A stretch of DNA of 64,000 nt, taken from the NCBI GenBank assembly GCA_964035545.1, contig OZ037769.1, positions 8,059,929 through 8,123,928 of the forward strand. The letters run 5' to 3'. This document shows positions 31,510 through 43,870 of this stretch, piece by piece (within the stretch, counting starts at the first letter, position 1; each line of letters begins with the position of its first letter). The stretch comes from Bugula neritina (taxonomy: Eukaryota; Bryozoa; Gymnolaemata; Cheilostomatida; Bugulidae). A model generated the notes under the pieces. That model did not search any database, had not been told where the DNA came from, and worked only from the letters and a program-made list of their open reading frames with translations. The translations under genes and the position numbers were made by a program.

Positions 31510-34233
31510 TCACTCAAAATACGCTTCTTCTAACAGAAATGACGCAACAAAATTGTGCAAAGAGAAAATAAATTCCTGCGCTTTATCAATATCCTTTTCA
31601 ACTTCAAAAAACACAGACATGTATTTCACACAGTTGCCATTATCCCTGCGCTCTATTACTCTATGGCGAAAAAATGTGTCTCCATCATTTTGTTTCCAAA
31701 TAAACTCTTTACCAAGGAGGCTGTTTGGTGAATTTACAATACCGGAAGCAGTTCCAATGAGATCTGGAGATATTTGTGAATCGTGGGCAAGGATACCAGC
31801 GGAGAAATGGTCAGGATCTTGAATCAACTGTTTGATTGCAGAACATAGAGCTCGCTGCTTTTGCTGCTTTTGTTTCTGCAATTTCTCTAGCAATCTGTTA
31901 CATATTTCCTGTTGAACATCCCTGCTATTTATTCTAGACTTTTCTAAAACGCTTTTTGATTTACCAATTATGCCGTAAAGATTTGAATCGGTAATTTTCT
32001 CAACCCAATCAGACGTTTTGTTAGTAGCATAACCTATTTTAGCAGCATTATAGGCATCAGTGGCAATATTACTTTTTCGAAATAGAAAATCGGCATATCC
32101 CAACACACTTTCTGATACCATGTTATCTACAGGAGCATTGGTAGCGAGTACAACGCGTTCAGGAGGCAAGTGATATAACTCTCCTCCTTGTAGATACTGA
32201 ACTAATTGTCGCTCCATCACAGCTTGAAATGCCTTGGCTGTCCGTGTTACAAGCTCTAACTCGAAACCAGTTGGCTGGACTGCTTGCAGATGCTTTGTGA
32301 CAGGATCGTTTTTACAGTCTTCAACATCAAAGCAGCTAAAACCTTCTTGCCATAACAAGCTGGGCTTTTCAACCACTTGTAAAAGAGTCTTGTGGGCATT
32401 GTCTAGTATTTTCGCACTATCCAAGTTTGACAGTGAGGTCCTTTTGTACAAACGTTTCATCCATGGTCCAGATACACTTTTGCCAAACAAGCCGCCTACA
32501 TGCAATTCACTTTGCACTACACCGAGTTGAAGAGAGGAAAGCACTATTTTTGCAGCTGGTTTTTCACATACATTGGTAAAGTATTCCAGTAGTACTTCCA
32601 GTAAGTAGTAGATGTTGCCACACAAGGAAAATACTACGTGAAACCTGTTGCCCACATATCGCTCAAGTAAATTGATATCGACTCCTTTACTAAGTAAAAA
32701 TGCTTTCAGTTGTTTTGGTTCACCAGAAGAAACTTTGTATTTTATTTTTGAGATAGCTTGGATAACTTTGATTAGTACTGATTCATTTCCTGGCAGATTG
32801 GAAGTCACTTTGTTTTCTAATTCAAAAACCTTTGTTAATTTTCTGAACGCTATCGCTAAACTGTCTAAAGGATGAATATTGCAATTCAATTCAAGTAACT
32901 CGTGACCTACATATTTTTCTAAATCTTTTACCACGCAGTGATTCACTGCTGCTCGATCACTCATAGTTGAAGTAATTTTCATTTTGACCTCACTCAATAT
33001 TTGATATTGATCAATTTCTGGGTTAAGTGCGCAATAACAACTAACCGCATTTTCCACAGCACAGATTATGTGACTCACATAGTCTGTAGCCTTAGCTCCA
33101 GGCAAGGACACAACATCAAGAACATAGTGACCTATATCTGTGTTTACGTGAACTTCATTTATGTGCTTTGTTTTCACAGTGGTGGCATCCCAAGCTATGT
33201 TCACAAATGATGATTTAAGAATGGCTTCAACAGCTTGGGCAGTTGATAATGTTCTCATCTCAGAGATCATTGACTTTACTGCATATGTGCTTGGTAAGCA
33301 GTCAAGCTCTACTTTAAATATCATTCGTGATATATATCTTATTACATCTGAGATGTTGTTTGACGGTACATGCTTACGAGCACAGTAGTACACAGCCCTA
33401 CGAATGTCCGCCTGATATTTACGACCATCTTTTGTTTGAATCTTCTGTTTCTCCTGGCTCTTCAGAAACTCGATTGTCTTTTGCTCTTCATCTTGAACAG
33501 CTAGCGTACTTTTGTTCACCTGCTCCAAAAGTTCATCGTTCATTGTTTTAAGTTGAGATAGCTGATCTTTACATCCAATTTTTGTTGCTTCTAAAAATTT
33601 AACAGACTTGCTTGACATTTTATTTAAATAACCTTTCAGCCTTGAGTTCTTCCTTTTAAAAATGGTGATTTGTGTTTTCAGCGCTTGTACGGCAGCTTTT
33701 CCTCGACTATCTCTCTTTTTGTATTTATTAACTCTTCTACCCACCTCAACTAATTTAAACTTTAAATTTTCTTCTAACTTTTGTAGTCTCAGATTGTCCA
33801 TAGCAGCCTTTTTAACTTCTAAAGCACTGCTTTTGTACAGTACACTCATGTACGACAACCTTTTCATTTTTAATGGGTTCAGCATAAACTCCGGATTTTC
33901 TTTTTCAGTTTCTGACTCTGGTAAATCAATATTAAGAAATTCTTGATCCAAATAAATCAAAAGAGATTTTTGTCCTTGCCTACCCTTGTTGAGTTTTCTA
34001 TACACCTTCATAATCTCGTGAATATGAGAAGTGTTAAGATGTTTACTAAATTTGTCTGGCAGCACGTCTAAAACTTTCAACAGCTTTGCTTGAATGGAAC
34101 CCTTGAGTCGCTTATAAATTGATAATATATGCCCATTTTTAAGGCATGTAGCTTGCTCCAACTCATTCTGTAAAACATCATAGCTTTTCAACTTTTCTTC
34201 TAGTTTAATTGAGACATCTTTTAGTGGTAGCAT
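31510..34233 (-). CDS. Intact transposase-like protein (RNase H-like, hAT-reminiscent), about 907 aa
   Basis: A single long open exon. Residues 1-270 are charged and helical, with coiled-coil character (LEENLKFKLVEVGRRV; DQLSQLKTMNDELLEQV). The middle has features of an RNase H-like DDE transposase: AWDATTV (Asp near 350), TMSDRAAVN (Asp near 427), then the CxxH motif NCNIHPLDSLA (near 452-455) and GNRFHVVFSLCGNIYYL. A possible third acid lies in NMVSESVLGYADF (near 709). The C-terminal part has a glutamine/lysine-rich helix (LEKLQKQKQQKQR). D..D..CxxH order recalls hAT elements, but sequence similarity is loose and I cannot name the family. The frame is free of stops, suggesting recent activity or domestication. 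ATAG followed by GTG at 34240-34234 could be a splice acceptor, so an upstream exon is possible. No terminal inverted repeats were found by eye. Confidence 0.75.
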   Translation of the reverse strand: MLPLKDVSIKLEEKLKSYDVLQNELEQATCLKNGHILSIYKRLKGSIQAKLLKVLDVLPDKFSKHLNTSHIHEIMKVYRKLNKGRQGQKSLLIYLDQEFLNIDLPESETEKENPEFMLNPLKMKRLSYMSVLYKSSALEVKKAAMDNLRLQKLEENLKFKLVEVGRRVNKYKKRDSRGKAAVQALKTQITIFKRKNSRLKGYLNKMSSKSVKFLEATKIGCKDQLSQLKTMNDELLEQVNKSTLAVQDEEQKTIEFLKSQEKQKIQTKDGRKYQADIRRAVYYCARKHVPSNNISDVIRYISRMIFKVELDCLPSTYAVKSMISEMRTLSTAQAVEAILKSSFVNIAWDATTVKTKHINEVHVNTDIGHYVLDVVSLPGAKATDYVSHIICAVENAVSCYCALNPEIDQYQILSEVKMKITSTMSDRAAVNHCVVKDLEKYVGHELLELNCNIHPLDSLAIAFRKLTKVFELENKVTSNLPGNESVLIKVIQAISKIKYKVSSGEPKQLKAFLLSKGVDINLLERYVGNRFHVVFSLCGNIYYLLEVLLEYFTNVCEKPAAKIVLSSLQLGVVQSELHVGGLFGKSVSGPWMKRLYKRTSLSNLDSAKILDNAHKTLLQVVEKPSLLWQEGFSCFDVEDCKNDPVTKHLQAVQPTGFELELVTRTAKAFQAVMERQLVQYLQGGELYHLPPERVVLATNAPVDNMVSESVLGYADFLFRKSNIATDAYNAAKIGYATNKTSDWVEKITDSNLYGIIGKSKSVLEKSRINSRDVQQEICNRLLEKLQKQKQQKQRALCSAIKQLIQDPDHFSAGILAHDSQISPDLIGTASGIVNSPNSLLGKEFIWKQNDGDTFFRHRVIERRDNGNCVKYMSVFFEVEKDIDKAQEFIFSLHNFVASFLLEEAYFE

Positions 34234-34239
34234 CACCTA

Positions 34240-37200
34240 TCATAAAAATAAACATATTCTTGTTTGGGAAACGTAGTTTATAATTTTTTCAATTAAATAA
34301 AAAAGTGAAGCAGCAGTGTTAGGAAGTTTTCAACATAAATTCATAATTTTTGCAATAGACCTTATGTACATAGTGGTTTCAATACTATAACAAATAGGCC
34401 TATGGAATATTTACTCTATACATTGCTGTTCTTGGAATGAAGTCAACATCATCTCCTTATAGCAAAATCAAGCATTTGATAAATTGTCAAAACATTCTAA
34501 AGTTTGAAGGCCAGACTTTAAAACATTTAGCAAAACTGAACATTTATTGAATAAGGCTGTTTAAATCGTTTGACTTCAATAGTGCAAAACTCACATCGAC
34601 GAAAAAATTGTTAGTATGCGTTTATTATGTTCAATTATTAAAGACTTTTTTGTATAATAAGAAAGGAAAAATTATGTTCAAAGTTCTTTTTAAGTATTGT
34701 ACTATACATAACTATGGCAGTACAAAACATTATTTTCTGAAACCAGGATTTAAAAGCAACATTGCATGTGAGTAGTACAATATAAATACAACAGAACAAA
34801 AACAAAGTTTGATGAAGTACATCAGTAGTGTTTAGAAACTTTAATTACCTTTTTAAAGTAAACCTAACTAACTTCTAGAAGTAGAATTGTAAGAAATGAA
34901 GGTGCAGCCCAGCCGAACTATCCACAAGTAAAGGAACACATTAAAGGCAAGTCAAACTCAGTCAACACTTGGCTCAGTTTTTAAAAATCATTCACGCATA
35001 ACCACTCCTTGCAAGTCTATAGTACATCATATGCATGACAACTCCAAAAAATGCCTTGAGTAAAATTTTAACACAAGGGTTTTTTGGGTTTGATTTATTT
35101 ATTTATTTATTAGGTAAATTATTTATTCATTTCTTCGTGTATTGATTGATTGATGGATTGATTTTTATTTATTTATTTAATAATTTATTTATTTATTACA
35201 TATCATCGGTGTGAAAACACGTTGTGAAATTCGGTGTAAATAATGGCTATAGTTTATAAGTAGGCATGAACATAGTTAAGAAGAACATCAGAGCTATGTT
35301 GAATTATTTAAAATAGAAGATCATGCATTTTTTATGCTTATTTTTTTATTAATACAGCAATTTACAATCTGAAACTGCAGTTTTTAAAATATTGTGCACA
35401 TAGTGCATATAAATAAAATGCTATTTATTTGAATATAATGAAAAAATGCAATTAAATTTTATGTACAATATCTTGGTTAATAAAGTTATAATACACAAAA
35501 GTTGCATTGCATTAAAGTTTTAAAGCTAAATTTGGCAGGTTTGTACAATTTATGGTAAAGTCTGAAAACATAATGTTTGTACATAATGATGTTAAATCAT
35601 TTATCAGTGTTGTAAATAGTAGACTATAAGATTTCTTAGCAGCATGGGCCCAGGTAGGTATAACCATTTATTTTAATATTAATTGTATTTCATTCATTCA
35701 AATGTGTTTTGTTGTTTTGTTTTTATAAGTAACTAATTAACACAAGATGTCAGACCATAACATGATGCTTCTACTGATATTGATTATAGTCATAGAACAC
35801 TGAGTAGGTTATGTAATATACTTACATCTCCTTTTGTTGTTTTCAAGTACATTATTTGCAGATGCCAATTATATTTATCATAATTATTTCAGTATGTGTA
35901 TCCATTATACCTATAAGCAACACATCACCAACCTGCAAACACCTGCAAACACTTGTCAACTACAGAGGTCAAGAATACACTTAGGTGTCAACATAAATAG
36001 AGCTGTGTAATTGCTTTATTCTTGTATCCCAATTCCAACACCATATCCTAATGGATTATCCATTGACTGCTTATATGCCAGAAATTATATTCTAACTGGC
36101 CTATATGATTACCCCCTTCTTTCAACAACTCCCCCCCTTATACAGTGACTAGTTGAAGCTGGACACCCAAACACACATAGCAGACAACTCACTCTATGTT
36201 CACATATTTCCTGCACGTCTCTTCCTCAGAGAACCTCATTATGTAGGAACACAAGTAATCTCTTATATACTATTATTGAATAATGTCTACATTATAATCA
36301 GATTAAAATATATAAAATGGTGATAGTTTATTGCGCAATACAAATACATGTAGATTATCATGTTATTATAGTATTAATATGCATGACTAGAGTTGTATTA
36401 ACACAGGCTAGACAACTGCGTTCTGAAAAACATGCAAATATATTTGGTAAAAGGCTGAACATGTAGACAGGTGATATAAATATACAATAAGATAATTTAA
36501 AATGTGCCAACTAAATGTAACATGATGCCTGTATACACAGCATATGCACACACCGTATAGTATATAGTTTTCATATAAAAAATTACCAGCAAAACTCAAA
36601 AGATATAGCAAAGAATCATCAAAATCGTTAGCAGATGTAAGAATAAACCGGCATGCCATTGCAGTAAATTTTATATTATATTCATATTATAAATCTACAG
36701 TTCACAGTTTATTAAAGAAGAGACAACTTGTAAACAGAGAATACAGTAAGTTAATGCATCTTAACTAATCATACAAGCATATTTGAAACATCCACTTCTA
36801 GTAGTAGAGTCAAAGAGTAAATATATTCCTGAGAACCACAAAATTGATAACAACAAATTCTTAGAGTAGCTATACAGAGAGTATATAGTTTTTATCACTC
36901 AAAGTCACTATTTCTTTGCAGCCCATCTTAACAGTGGATTTACTTCGCTACGCTTCAATACTTTTATATATTTTTAAGAATTTTATATTTATTATATAGG
37001 CTTGTGTTGAATTTCATTTTCTTTCAACTTTGTTCGATCAATCACCTTAAATGTACTGTATTTGTATATTATGTTAGCTACGTTTATTTATGCAAGATGC
37101 TAGCTTGCTGGAATGTACTTGTATTAATATTATAAGGTACATGCTTTGTAGATGTAGAATATAGAAATGTTTACAAAATTGAACTCAGTTAATGTAGTTC

Positions 37201-37840
37201 AATAGGTCATCAGTAAATTTCAATAGGTCGTCAGTATTATCAGAAAAAAGCCAGTTCAATTAACAGAAAATAAGCAGAGGCGAAAATAGCTGAATCTCTA
37301 CAAACTTGATAATAAAATAAGTTAAATAGACTGAGAGGCAGCAGCGCGACTCACAGTAGGTGCTGCCAGTCGTAATAAGTCAATTGCGGTGTAAGATGTT
37401 AGGGAACTCAGACTAGGAAGTATATAGTACATGCTATGTAGATATTTTACTGCTTTTAGTAAAATAATGAACTAAGTTTTGTTATGTTTCAATTTGCTTT
37501 TATATATTTGTGAACATTTTTCGCTGGTCATTATATAAATATAGGCTTGTGTTCAATTTTAATTGTTTTCAACTTCAATCTATTCTCCATCATTAACTGC
37601 ATTTACATTGTGTCAGCTAAGTTTTATTTATTTTGATTATAATTTAATTGTTGCCTTATACTTGTGATTATTGCATATAACCAAATATTGTTATCTACTC
37701 TACTATACTACTATTATATAGACCCTGTATTAAGATTCACTTTTAAACAATGAAACTTCAACAATGAGCTGAAGATAGAAATGATGTAATGACTTAATGT
37801 AGGGAATTCCAAAGTACAAATTAGCTACACGAAATTAAAA
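34240..37840. other. AT-rich intergenic region
   Basis: No supported gene. It contains (TTTA)n/(TTGA)n low-complexity sequence at about 35085-35205. Two diverged copies of a local repeat share ataggcttgtgttgaatttc (about 36995) and ataggcttgtgttcaatttt (about 37540), about 543 bp apart. The open frame 36408-36659 is not supported. Confidence 0.4.
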
Positions 37841-38882
37841 ATGGCTATACTTAGATTACTCCTGCTAAATATATTATTTATAATGTCTTTGGAACTTTGT
37901 GAAAAAAGTTCTGTAGTGTTCAGTGATAAGCACATCTTACTAGTTGTGTGCAGTTTTATTCTTCAGTGCAGGTAAGATTTCATACAGTTACTATATGAGC
38001 TTCTTTATATAAACTTCATATTGTATTATTTTGCCATTGCCTAAATATGTTATTTATACACAAATAGGAAACCTAACAGAATAAAAGATATAAATCGATA
38101 TATACATATATACAACTGCATTCATTCAAGGGAAGGGATAATAATATAATTTATTTAAATATTGTATCACATTTTGATAAAACGTTATGATGTGTTTTCT
38201 ATTTAGAGTTATCCTCCCAAAACAAACATGCAGACGTTCAAAAAGAATCTTCAATTTAAATAACTCAACTCAGAGTTTAGAAAGTTTTATCATATTTGGA
38301 GCAGAAAATCTACAAAGGTCACCTGACAAGAAGAAATATGCGCCACAACAAATACATAGAAACCTGGTGGAAAAGCTAGATGATATCAGCCCTGAGATGC
38401 TAGATGACGCAGAGGAAAAGTTAAAGGTAGCAGAGAACAAACTTAAAGAGTTGGCAAATAATATAAAATTATTTGACAACACTTGGGACAATTTATTAAA
38501 CAAAGATGAAAAGATGGTGGAGGGCTTCACAGATGACTTTGGCTCCTTAAGTTCAGAAACTGCAAAGAGTAAACTGAGCTCTGGCAACTCAAAACAACCA
38601 ACAGATAAAATCGCTATAAGAGGTGAGACAACATCTACAGAAAAGAATAACAGCTTAACTCCATTGGCTGACATGAAATCTGTATTTGATGAGAATTGGA
38701 AGCCGTTTCATGTTTCTCCAGGTACTTCTAACCAACATCAATGTCTGCCCGAAGCATCTCAAGATGTTTGGCCACCATTAGCTTCCACCATACTCTCGGA
38801 AGATGTAGAAACACATGCACAGAAACACTGGTGGGGAGTGATCAAGAAGACAGCAGACAGATCTAGAAACAAGATCAGCTAA
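37841..38882 (+). CDS. Two-exon gene for a predicted secreted/precursor protein (268 aa)
   Basis: Exon 1 (37841-37971) begins ATGGCT and encodes a hydrophobic leader (MAILRLLLLNILFIMSLELC). It ends with CAGTGCAG before GTAAGA, phase 2. The intron is 235 bp. Exon 2 (38207-38882) follows ttctatttag and continues in phase with RVILPKQTCRRSKR, a basic RRSKR that could be a processing site. The rest is acidic and helical (ISPEMLDDAEEKLKVAENKL), then Ser/Thr-rich, ending KKTADRSRNKIS. No family was recognised. The joined frame, codon-like composition of exon 2 (less AT-rich than its surroundings) and good splice sites argue for a real gene. Function is unknown. Confidence 0.55.
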
Positions 38883-39559
38883 AGACAGAGTAATGAGACT
38901 GCTGACATGTTCTTCTCTACACCCTTTGCGGTCATAAACCTGTTTTATAATGAATCTACTACTGTACTCTCTTCCAACTAGTTACTGCAGTTAATTCTAG
39001 GCCAATGCATAATTATCTCGAAGTTAATTGATTACTGCAGAGACATACAACTTTAATATGTAACTTAGTATCTGTGTTAGTTATCCATCTTATAACCTGT
39101 TTTATGCCTTTGTTCATAAACCTCGAGTCTTCTTTAGATATATAACTTACTATATATTTGACACACTTTTTATGTTTTGAATTATTTCAGTAATTATATA
39201 TATATTAAAGGCATTAATCAAACACATAATATATTTATATTATACCATGTAAAATTGTTCTTCTAAGAATGTTGCTTTTGTTTCCTTTGGTTTTATTGAT
39301 AATGGCGAATAAAATGACTCAACCTTGTTGCTTGAACATTGATTTGATGTGAGTGCTGGCATACAGAATAAATAATCACTGAACACCATCATGGTAAATT
39401 GAAACACAAACAATAAACATGTGCAGTTTTATAATATCTATAGTTATGCAGCTATATCAATTGACACTTTAAAGCATGCAGGACTCCCAACATATAAATA
39501 AAGTTAACAACAAAAATAGGTTGAAAGCTGCATAAGCAAATTGATGAGAAATAATTGTA
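38883..39559. other. 3' flank of the two-exon gene
   Basis: AT-rich. It includes probable 3' UTR after 38882 and no other gene signal. Confidence 0.35.
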
Positions 39560-40130
39560 TTGTATTTGTATTGATATTGTATTTGAGTTGAATGCTCACG
39601 CATTCAACTGCACAAATAATAACAAAGCTAGGAATGGGAAATGTTTTCTATTTGGACACCAGAACTATATGGTTCCGTAATATATTTAAACATGTGAACT
39701 CCCGAGTGTTCTTCATTTTAAATATTATTTTTTTTGGAATGATTTCATAAAAAAGCTTTTCACACAACAGTAATGTGTTTATAAATTGCAGATCAATGTT
39801 TTTTTTAAATTATTAATTGTATTTTTATCTTTAGGGCAACACATCATTGAGGAAATTGAACAGGTGAGGCTACTCCTAAACTTAAATTTCTTTTGAAGAG
39901 CTCATTTATATTACGCACTATTATAATACTGTAAAACTGTGTTGAGTGGAGTTGAAGAATCCTGTATATTGTAGTATATACACGTGCTACAGATTGTTAG
40001 TGTGGTATTGGCACATATTATGCATTATATATAAATGCTGCAGAACACTACCATACAACGAGTTTAATTAATTGTTTCTTCTCACCCAAATAAAGGATTA
40101 AATAAAACTCAAACTCACCATGGTCACCAT
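39560..40130 (+). repeat. Dispersed repeat family R1, copy b (most complete)
   Basis: Collinear with 61310-61880: a small inverted repeat ttgaatgctcacgcattcaa and then ctgcacaaataata near the start, gagctcatttatattacgca, ctgtaaaactgtgttgagtg, acacgtgctacagattgtta, and the ending cacccaaataaaggatta followed by aaaactc. The opening inverted repeat and fixed end suggest a small non-autonomous element. No coding capacity. Confidence 0.8.
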
Positions 40131-42124
40131 TTTTCTTAGAAAACCCTTTAGTCTAGAATAGTAACCTCCCAAAAAGTGCTCAAAAAATTGGCGTATTACA
40201 CTTTACTAGGTGGCCACTCAAAAAAAGTTGTTCCTAGATCAGAATTGTGTGCTGATTCTGAATCTACAAACTCTAGAATTCTATCTTCACCCATACTCAA
40301 GTTATTGCAAAAAAACAAATCGACCTTTTAGATGGGTGATAAAAAGAAATGTGGATTGTGCAAAATAGTATCCAGTTTTATCAAGCTATCTTGAAGAAAA
40401 AATATTTGCTGAAATATCAAAAAATTGCCTCTTACTTAAAATTCTATGCTGATACTGAATTTAAAGACTGCAAGACGCTATATCTCAAAGTGAAACCAAG
40501 TTGTTTATATAAACATATATGTTTTTTATGAATCGCCATATTGCATGAGGCATAAGCATGCAGAATAATCATGTATGACCAGGTTATTTATACAAAAATA
40601 AAAACAAAGTCATGCTGATGTGTAAAAAAACTATATTTATAAAATTATAGTACAAAATAAATGTTGAAATGAATAAATATTGAAATATTTTGAGCTCAGC
40701 CCAAGTGAACCATTTGCTAGTCTGTCGGCAGCCGTTAAACGTCTGCAAAAATCAACAATATTCTGTAAAATTATTTAGAGGAACAGAAACATGAGAGATG
40801 ATCAAAATCAAATTGGTTGCAGCAAAATATATAACAAATGTCTAAAAATAGCGCTTTATTATGAAAAAGTATTCTCCCCATCATTGTCACTGCCGTCAGT
40901 CTCATCAGCTTCTTCCCCAATATAGAGCTAATTCTTTTCAGACAATCCTTACATTGACAAACATCAGTGCATGCACTGCATTTGAGACTTCTGACATCCC
41001 CATCTTGATATGTTGCAGCTGGTCTTACAGGAGCAGTTTATACTTTGCAATATACATGTTCAGGTGCGGAAGCTTGAATCATCTACTTTATATTTATGCT
41101 GCCATGATTCTCAACAATCTTTTTATGATGTTCTGGGGGTGGTGCATCAATATGGGCTGTTGTCACTCTTCTCCAAATGGCTGCCTGATAATTTGCTCTT
41201 TTTACGTGCAAATTTAATTCATCTTTTGTTGGAGGCAAACTCTATTAAGTTATTTTAGACGGTGAACAAAATACAGTGTATTAGACATCATCTATATTTG
41301 AATTTCCTGCTCCATAAAGCTTATAGACAAATTGTTCTACTTCAGCCGCTGCAATGGCTTACAGCTTAAAATACTTCCCAAGGTTTTCAAAGCTTCCCAT
41401 ATATATTATAAATATTTTTTCAAAAGAGAGTAGGCTGTGCGCTATCCTTTTCCATAAAAAGCACTATAGTCGAACCACAACCTGTTGAAGTGTGAAATCT
41501 AGTAGGCCTAAGTGCTGCACGCAACTGCGGTCTGGATTTATTGGCTGCAATGTTGACATCCAAATACCTAATATGATTATGGTTTCCTCTCAGCGAGATG
41601 CTGTTTTTATTTTGTTACTATATATATTAATATTACCTATATAACTGATGAATTGATTGCTAAATAGCTCATATGCTAATAGCTATAGTAGCTAACATGA
41701 ATTATCTAGAATAATATTCTATTACTTTTACGAATTTGTGTGGGACAAAAAGTAGTAATACATTATTAATTATAGACACTATCTTTAATGGATACTTATT
41801 ACCAAAATATCTTTTCAAACAACAGGCAAGATGTATAAAATATACAAAATTAATAAGTTAATGCAAATCAAAGGAATTTATTTATGTGCTAAATAACAAG
41901 CAATTGATCCAAGTTTATTTAAATATACATATATTTCAATAATATTAAAATAAGTTGCACATGAAAATACATTTTATCAAAATAAATAACTATCGTCTAA
42001 GTAGGAAATTTAGCCTAGCCTCTATCTGGCATGACACCATGATTACCACACCCGTGAAAAAATATAATTGGTAAGAAGGTAATGTTTTGCAAATAGCGAG
42101 ACTTAGGATGAAAACATCAGTGTC
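40131..42124. other. Intergenic, no gene recognised
   Basis: Short open frames (40349-40531, 40861-41217) lack any domain, splice context or compositional support. The right end leads into a Penelope endonuclease relic. Confidence 0.35.
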
Positions 42125-42490
42125 TTGAGATTTGATTATTACACTAATTCCAGCCATTCATGCATAGGACTCTGTTCAACTACCTTCAAAACCAGATTCA
42201 ATAACCATAAAGCCTCTTTCCTACATGCAGATAAAGCCAACAGCACACAACTCAGCAGACACATCTGGAATTTAAAAGACAACAACACGAAATTCAGCTT
42301 AAAATGGAATATTTTAAAAATTTGCAAATCCTACTCAAACCTAACCAACAGATGTAACTTATGCACCTATAAGAAATATTTAATTTTAAAACAACCGGAA
42401 TTGTCCTCCCTCAACAAACGAAAAGAGCTCTCCACCACGTGCAGACATAAGCGTAGATCTTTACTTGCGCATTTAACAGACGCTAGTTAA
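42125..42490 (+). pseudogene. Penelope-like GIY-YIG endonuclease relic
   Basis: A 121-codon open frame containing SCIGLCSTTFKTRFNNHKAS, LSRHIWNLKDNN, RCNLCTYKKYLILKQPELSS and ELSTTCRHKRR, the typical C-terminal end of Penelope-like proteins. It is related to but clearly diverged from the arms at 43187-44654. No reverse transcriptase part is attached. A degenerate hairpin followed by GAAA at 42541-42581 may be its decayed hammerhead. Confidence 0.8.
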
Positions 42491-42691
42491 GACATTCCAG
42501 CGTAACGATACATAAACAATGCTAATTTCTAAACAAAATCACTCATCGTAGCTTGCACTACGTGAAACAATATTGTAGTCGAAAAAATGAATATATAAGT
42601 TTATTTTGTATCCAAATTGTACCAGTACCAAATATAAATACTCTATTTTTTGAAATATTGAGTTCTTTTGATTCATTTTTAAATATAGAAA

Positions 42692-42844
<153 letters not shown>

Positions 42845-42892
42845 GTAGTGTGTTCAGATTGTTAATGATACATATATATTTTATTTAAAAAA

Positions 42893-42945
42893 TCTTACAC
42901 GACTATATAGTTTCGTGCAGTAAACTGCACTCCTCAGGTGTTAGA
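42893..42945 (-). ncRNA. Hammerhead ribozyme motif, PLE family B (left arm)
   Basis: Minus-strand copy of the motif described at 44896-44948, with the same length and the same core: CTGAGGA, GTGCAG/CTGCAC stem II, GAAA, GTC cleavage triplet. Confidence 0.75.
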
Positions 42946-43186
42946 CTAAAAATAAATAAAATCTATGAAGCATACCAATTATTCAAATTTTTACATAGGG
43001 AAAACTATCATGCTAAACACAACGTAAAACGAAACGCAAACATAGTAGTGGATTTGGTGTTATCTATTAATTAATTAAATTAATTAAATTGCTCTTTTTC
43101 TAAAGGATTAAACTATAAAAGCTAGATGTTTGATGGAAAGGCTAATTTATAATAGGTAGTACTATGGTTGAGAGTTGTTAGTATTG

Positions 43187-43870
43187 TTATGTGATGTTGC
43201 CCAGGTAGTGCTTACGTGCATGTCTGCATGTGGATAGAATTTCATTTCTGTTATTAAGGGAAGATTTGCTGGGCTGGTATATTATGAAATATTTTTCCCA
43301 TAGGCAGAGGTTGCATCTTTTAGTGACTTTGTTGTATGAGTTGGTCTTTTTCATAATTTTCCATGTTATGTCAAAATGGGTGTTATTCTTGTCTTTTAGT
43401 TTCCAGATATATCTGCTCAATTCAGTATGGTTCTTTTTTGTTTTGTTGTTAAAAGTTGATTTGTGGTTATAAAATCTGGTTTTGAATTCTGTTTCTGATG
43501 TTCCCACGTAAGTCTGGGGTTGGCTGCCACCTTTGGTTGTAACTGTAGCTTGGTATATGATGCACTTTGTGAGGCATTTTCCATCTAGTGGGCACACTGT
43601 GCTGTTTCTGCAGTTACATTCTCGAGGAGGTTGGTTTGCTGGGTTGAGTAATCTTTTATTGTGGCTGTTGATTATGTTGTTTAAATTTCTGCAGCAGCTG
43701 TAACTGAGTTTTATGTTGTTTTTGTTGAAAATTTTGTAGAGTTTGTGGTCTTTGGGTATTTCTTCCTCCAGAATTTTAAAAAATTGTTTTCCCAGGTTGC
43801 TTGATACACTTTTGGAGAATGGGGGGTTATACCATGTGATGTTTCGTCGTCTTTCTCTTTTTGGTCTCAT
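43187..43870 (-). CDS. PLE-B C-terminal protein with GIY-YIG endonuclease (left arm, open)
   Basis: A 227-codon frame. The N-terminal part has RRNITWYNPPFSKSV and the linker typical of Penelope-like proteins (KLSYSCCRNLNNII). A Cys cluster follows (CNCRNSTVCPLDGKC), then the GIY-YIG core TYVGTSETEFKTRFYNHKST, ELSRYIWKLKD, RCNLCLWEKYFI and STCRHARKH. It is open to its C-terminus, but the reverse transcriptase that should precede it is missing, so this is a 5'-truncated element fragment. The first Met is not a real start. Confidence 0.8.
   Translation of the reverse strand: MRPKRERRRNITWYNPPFSKSVSSNLGKQFFKILEEEIPKDHKLYKIFNKNNIKLSYSCCRNLNNIINSHNKRLLNPANQPPRECNCRNSTVCPLDGKCLTKCIIYQATVTTKGGSQPQTYVGTSETEFKTRFYNHKSTFNNKTKKNHTELSRYIWKLKDKNNTHFDITWKIMKKTNSYNKVTKRCNLCLWEKYFIIYQPSKSSLNNRNEILSTCRHARKHYLGNIT

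Noticed and set aside
31553-33946. Several plus-strand open frames of 60-98 codons
   Set aside because: Antisense shadows of the 907-codon minus-strand gene.
39835-39870. Exon-like piece between ctttag and caggtgagg
   Set aside because: Lies within dispersed repeat R1 and is not conserved in the other copies; splice-like ends look fortuitous.
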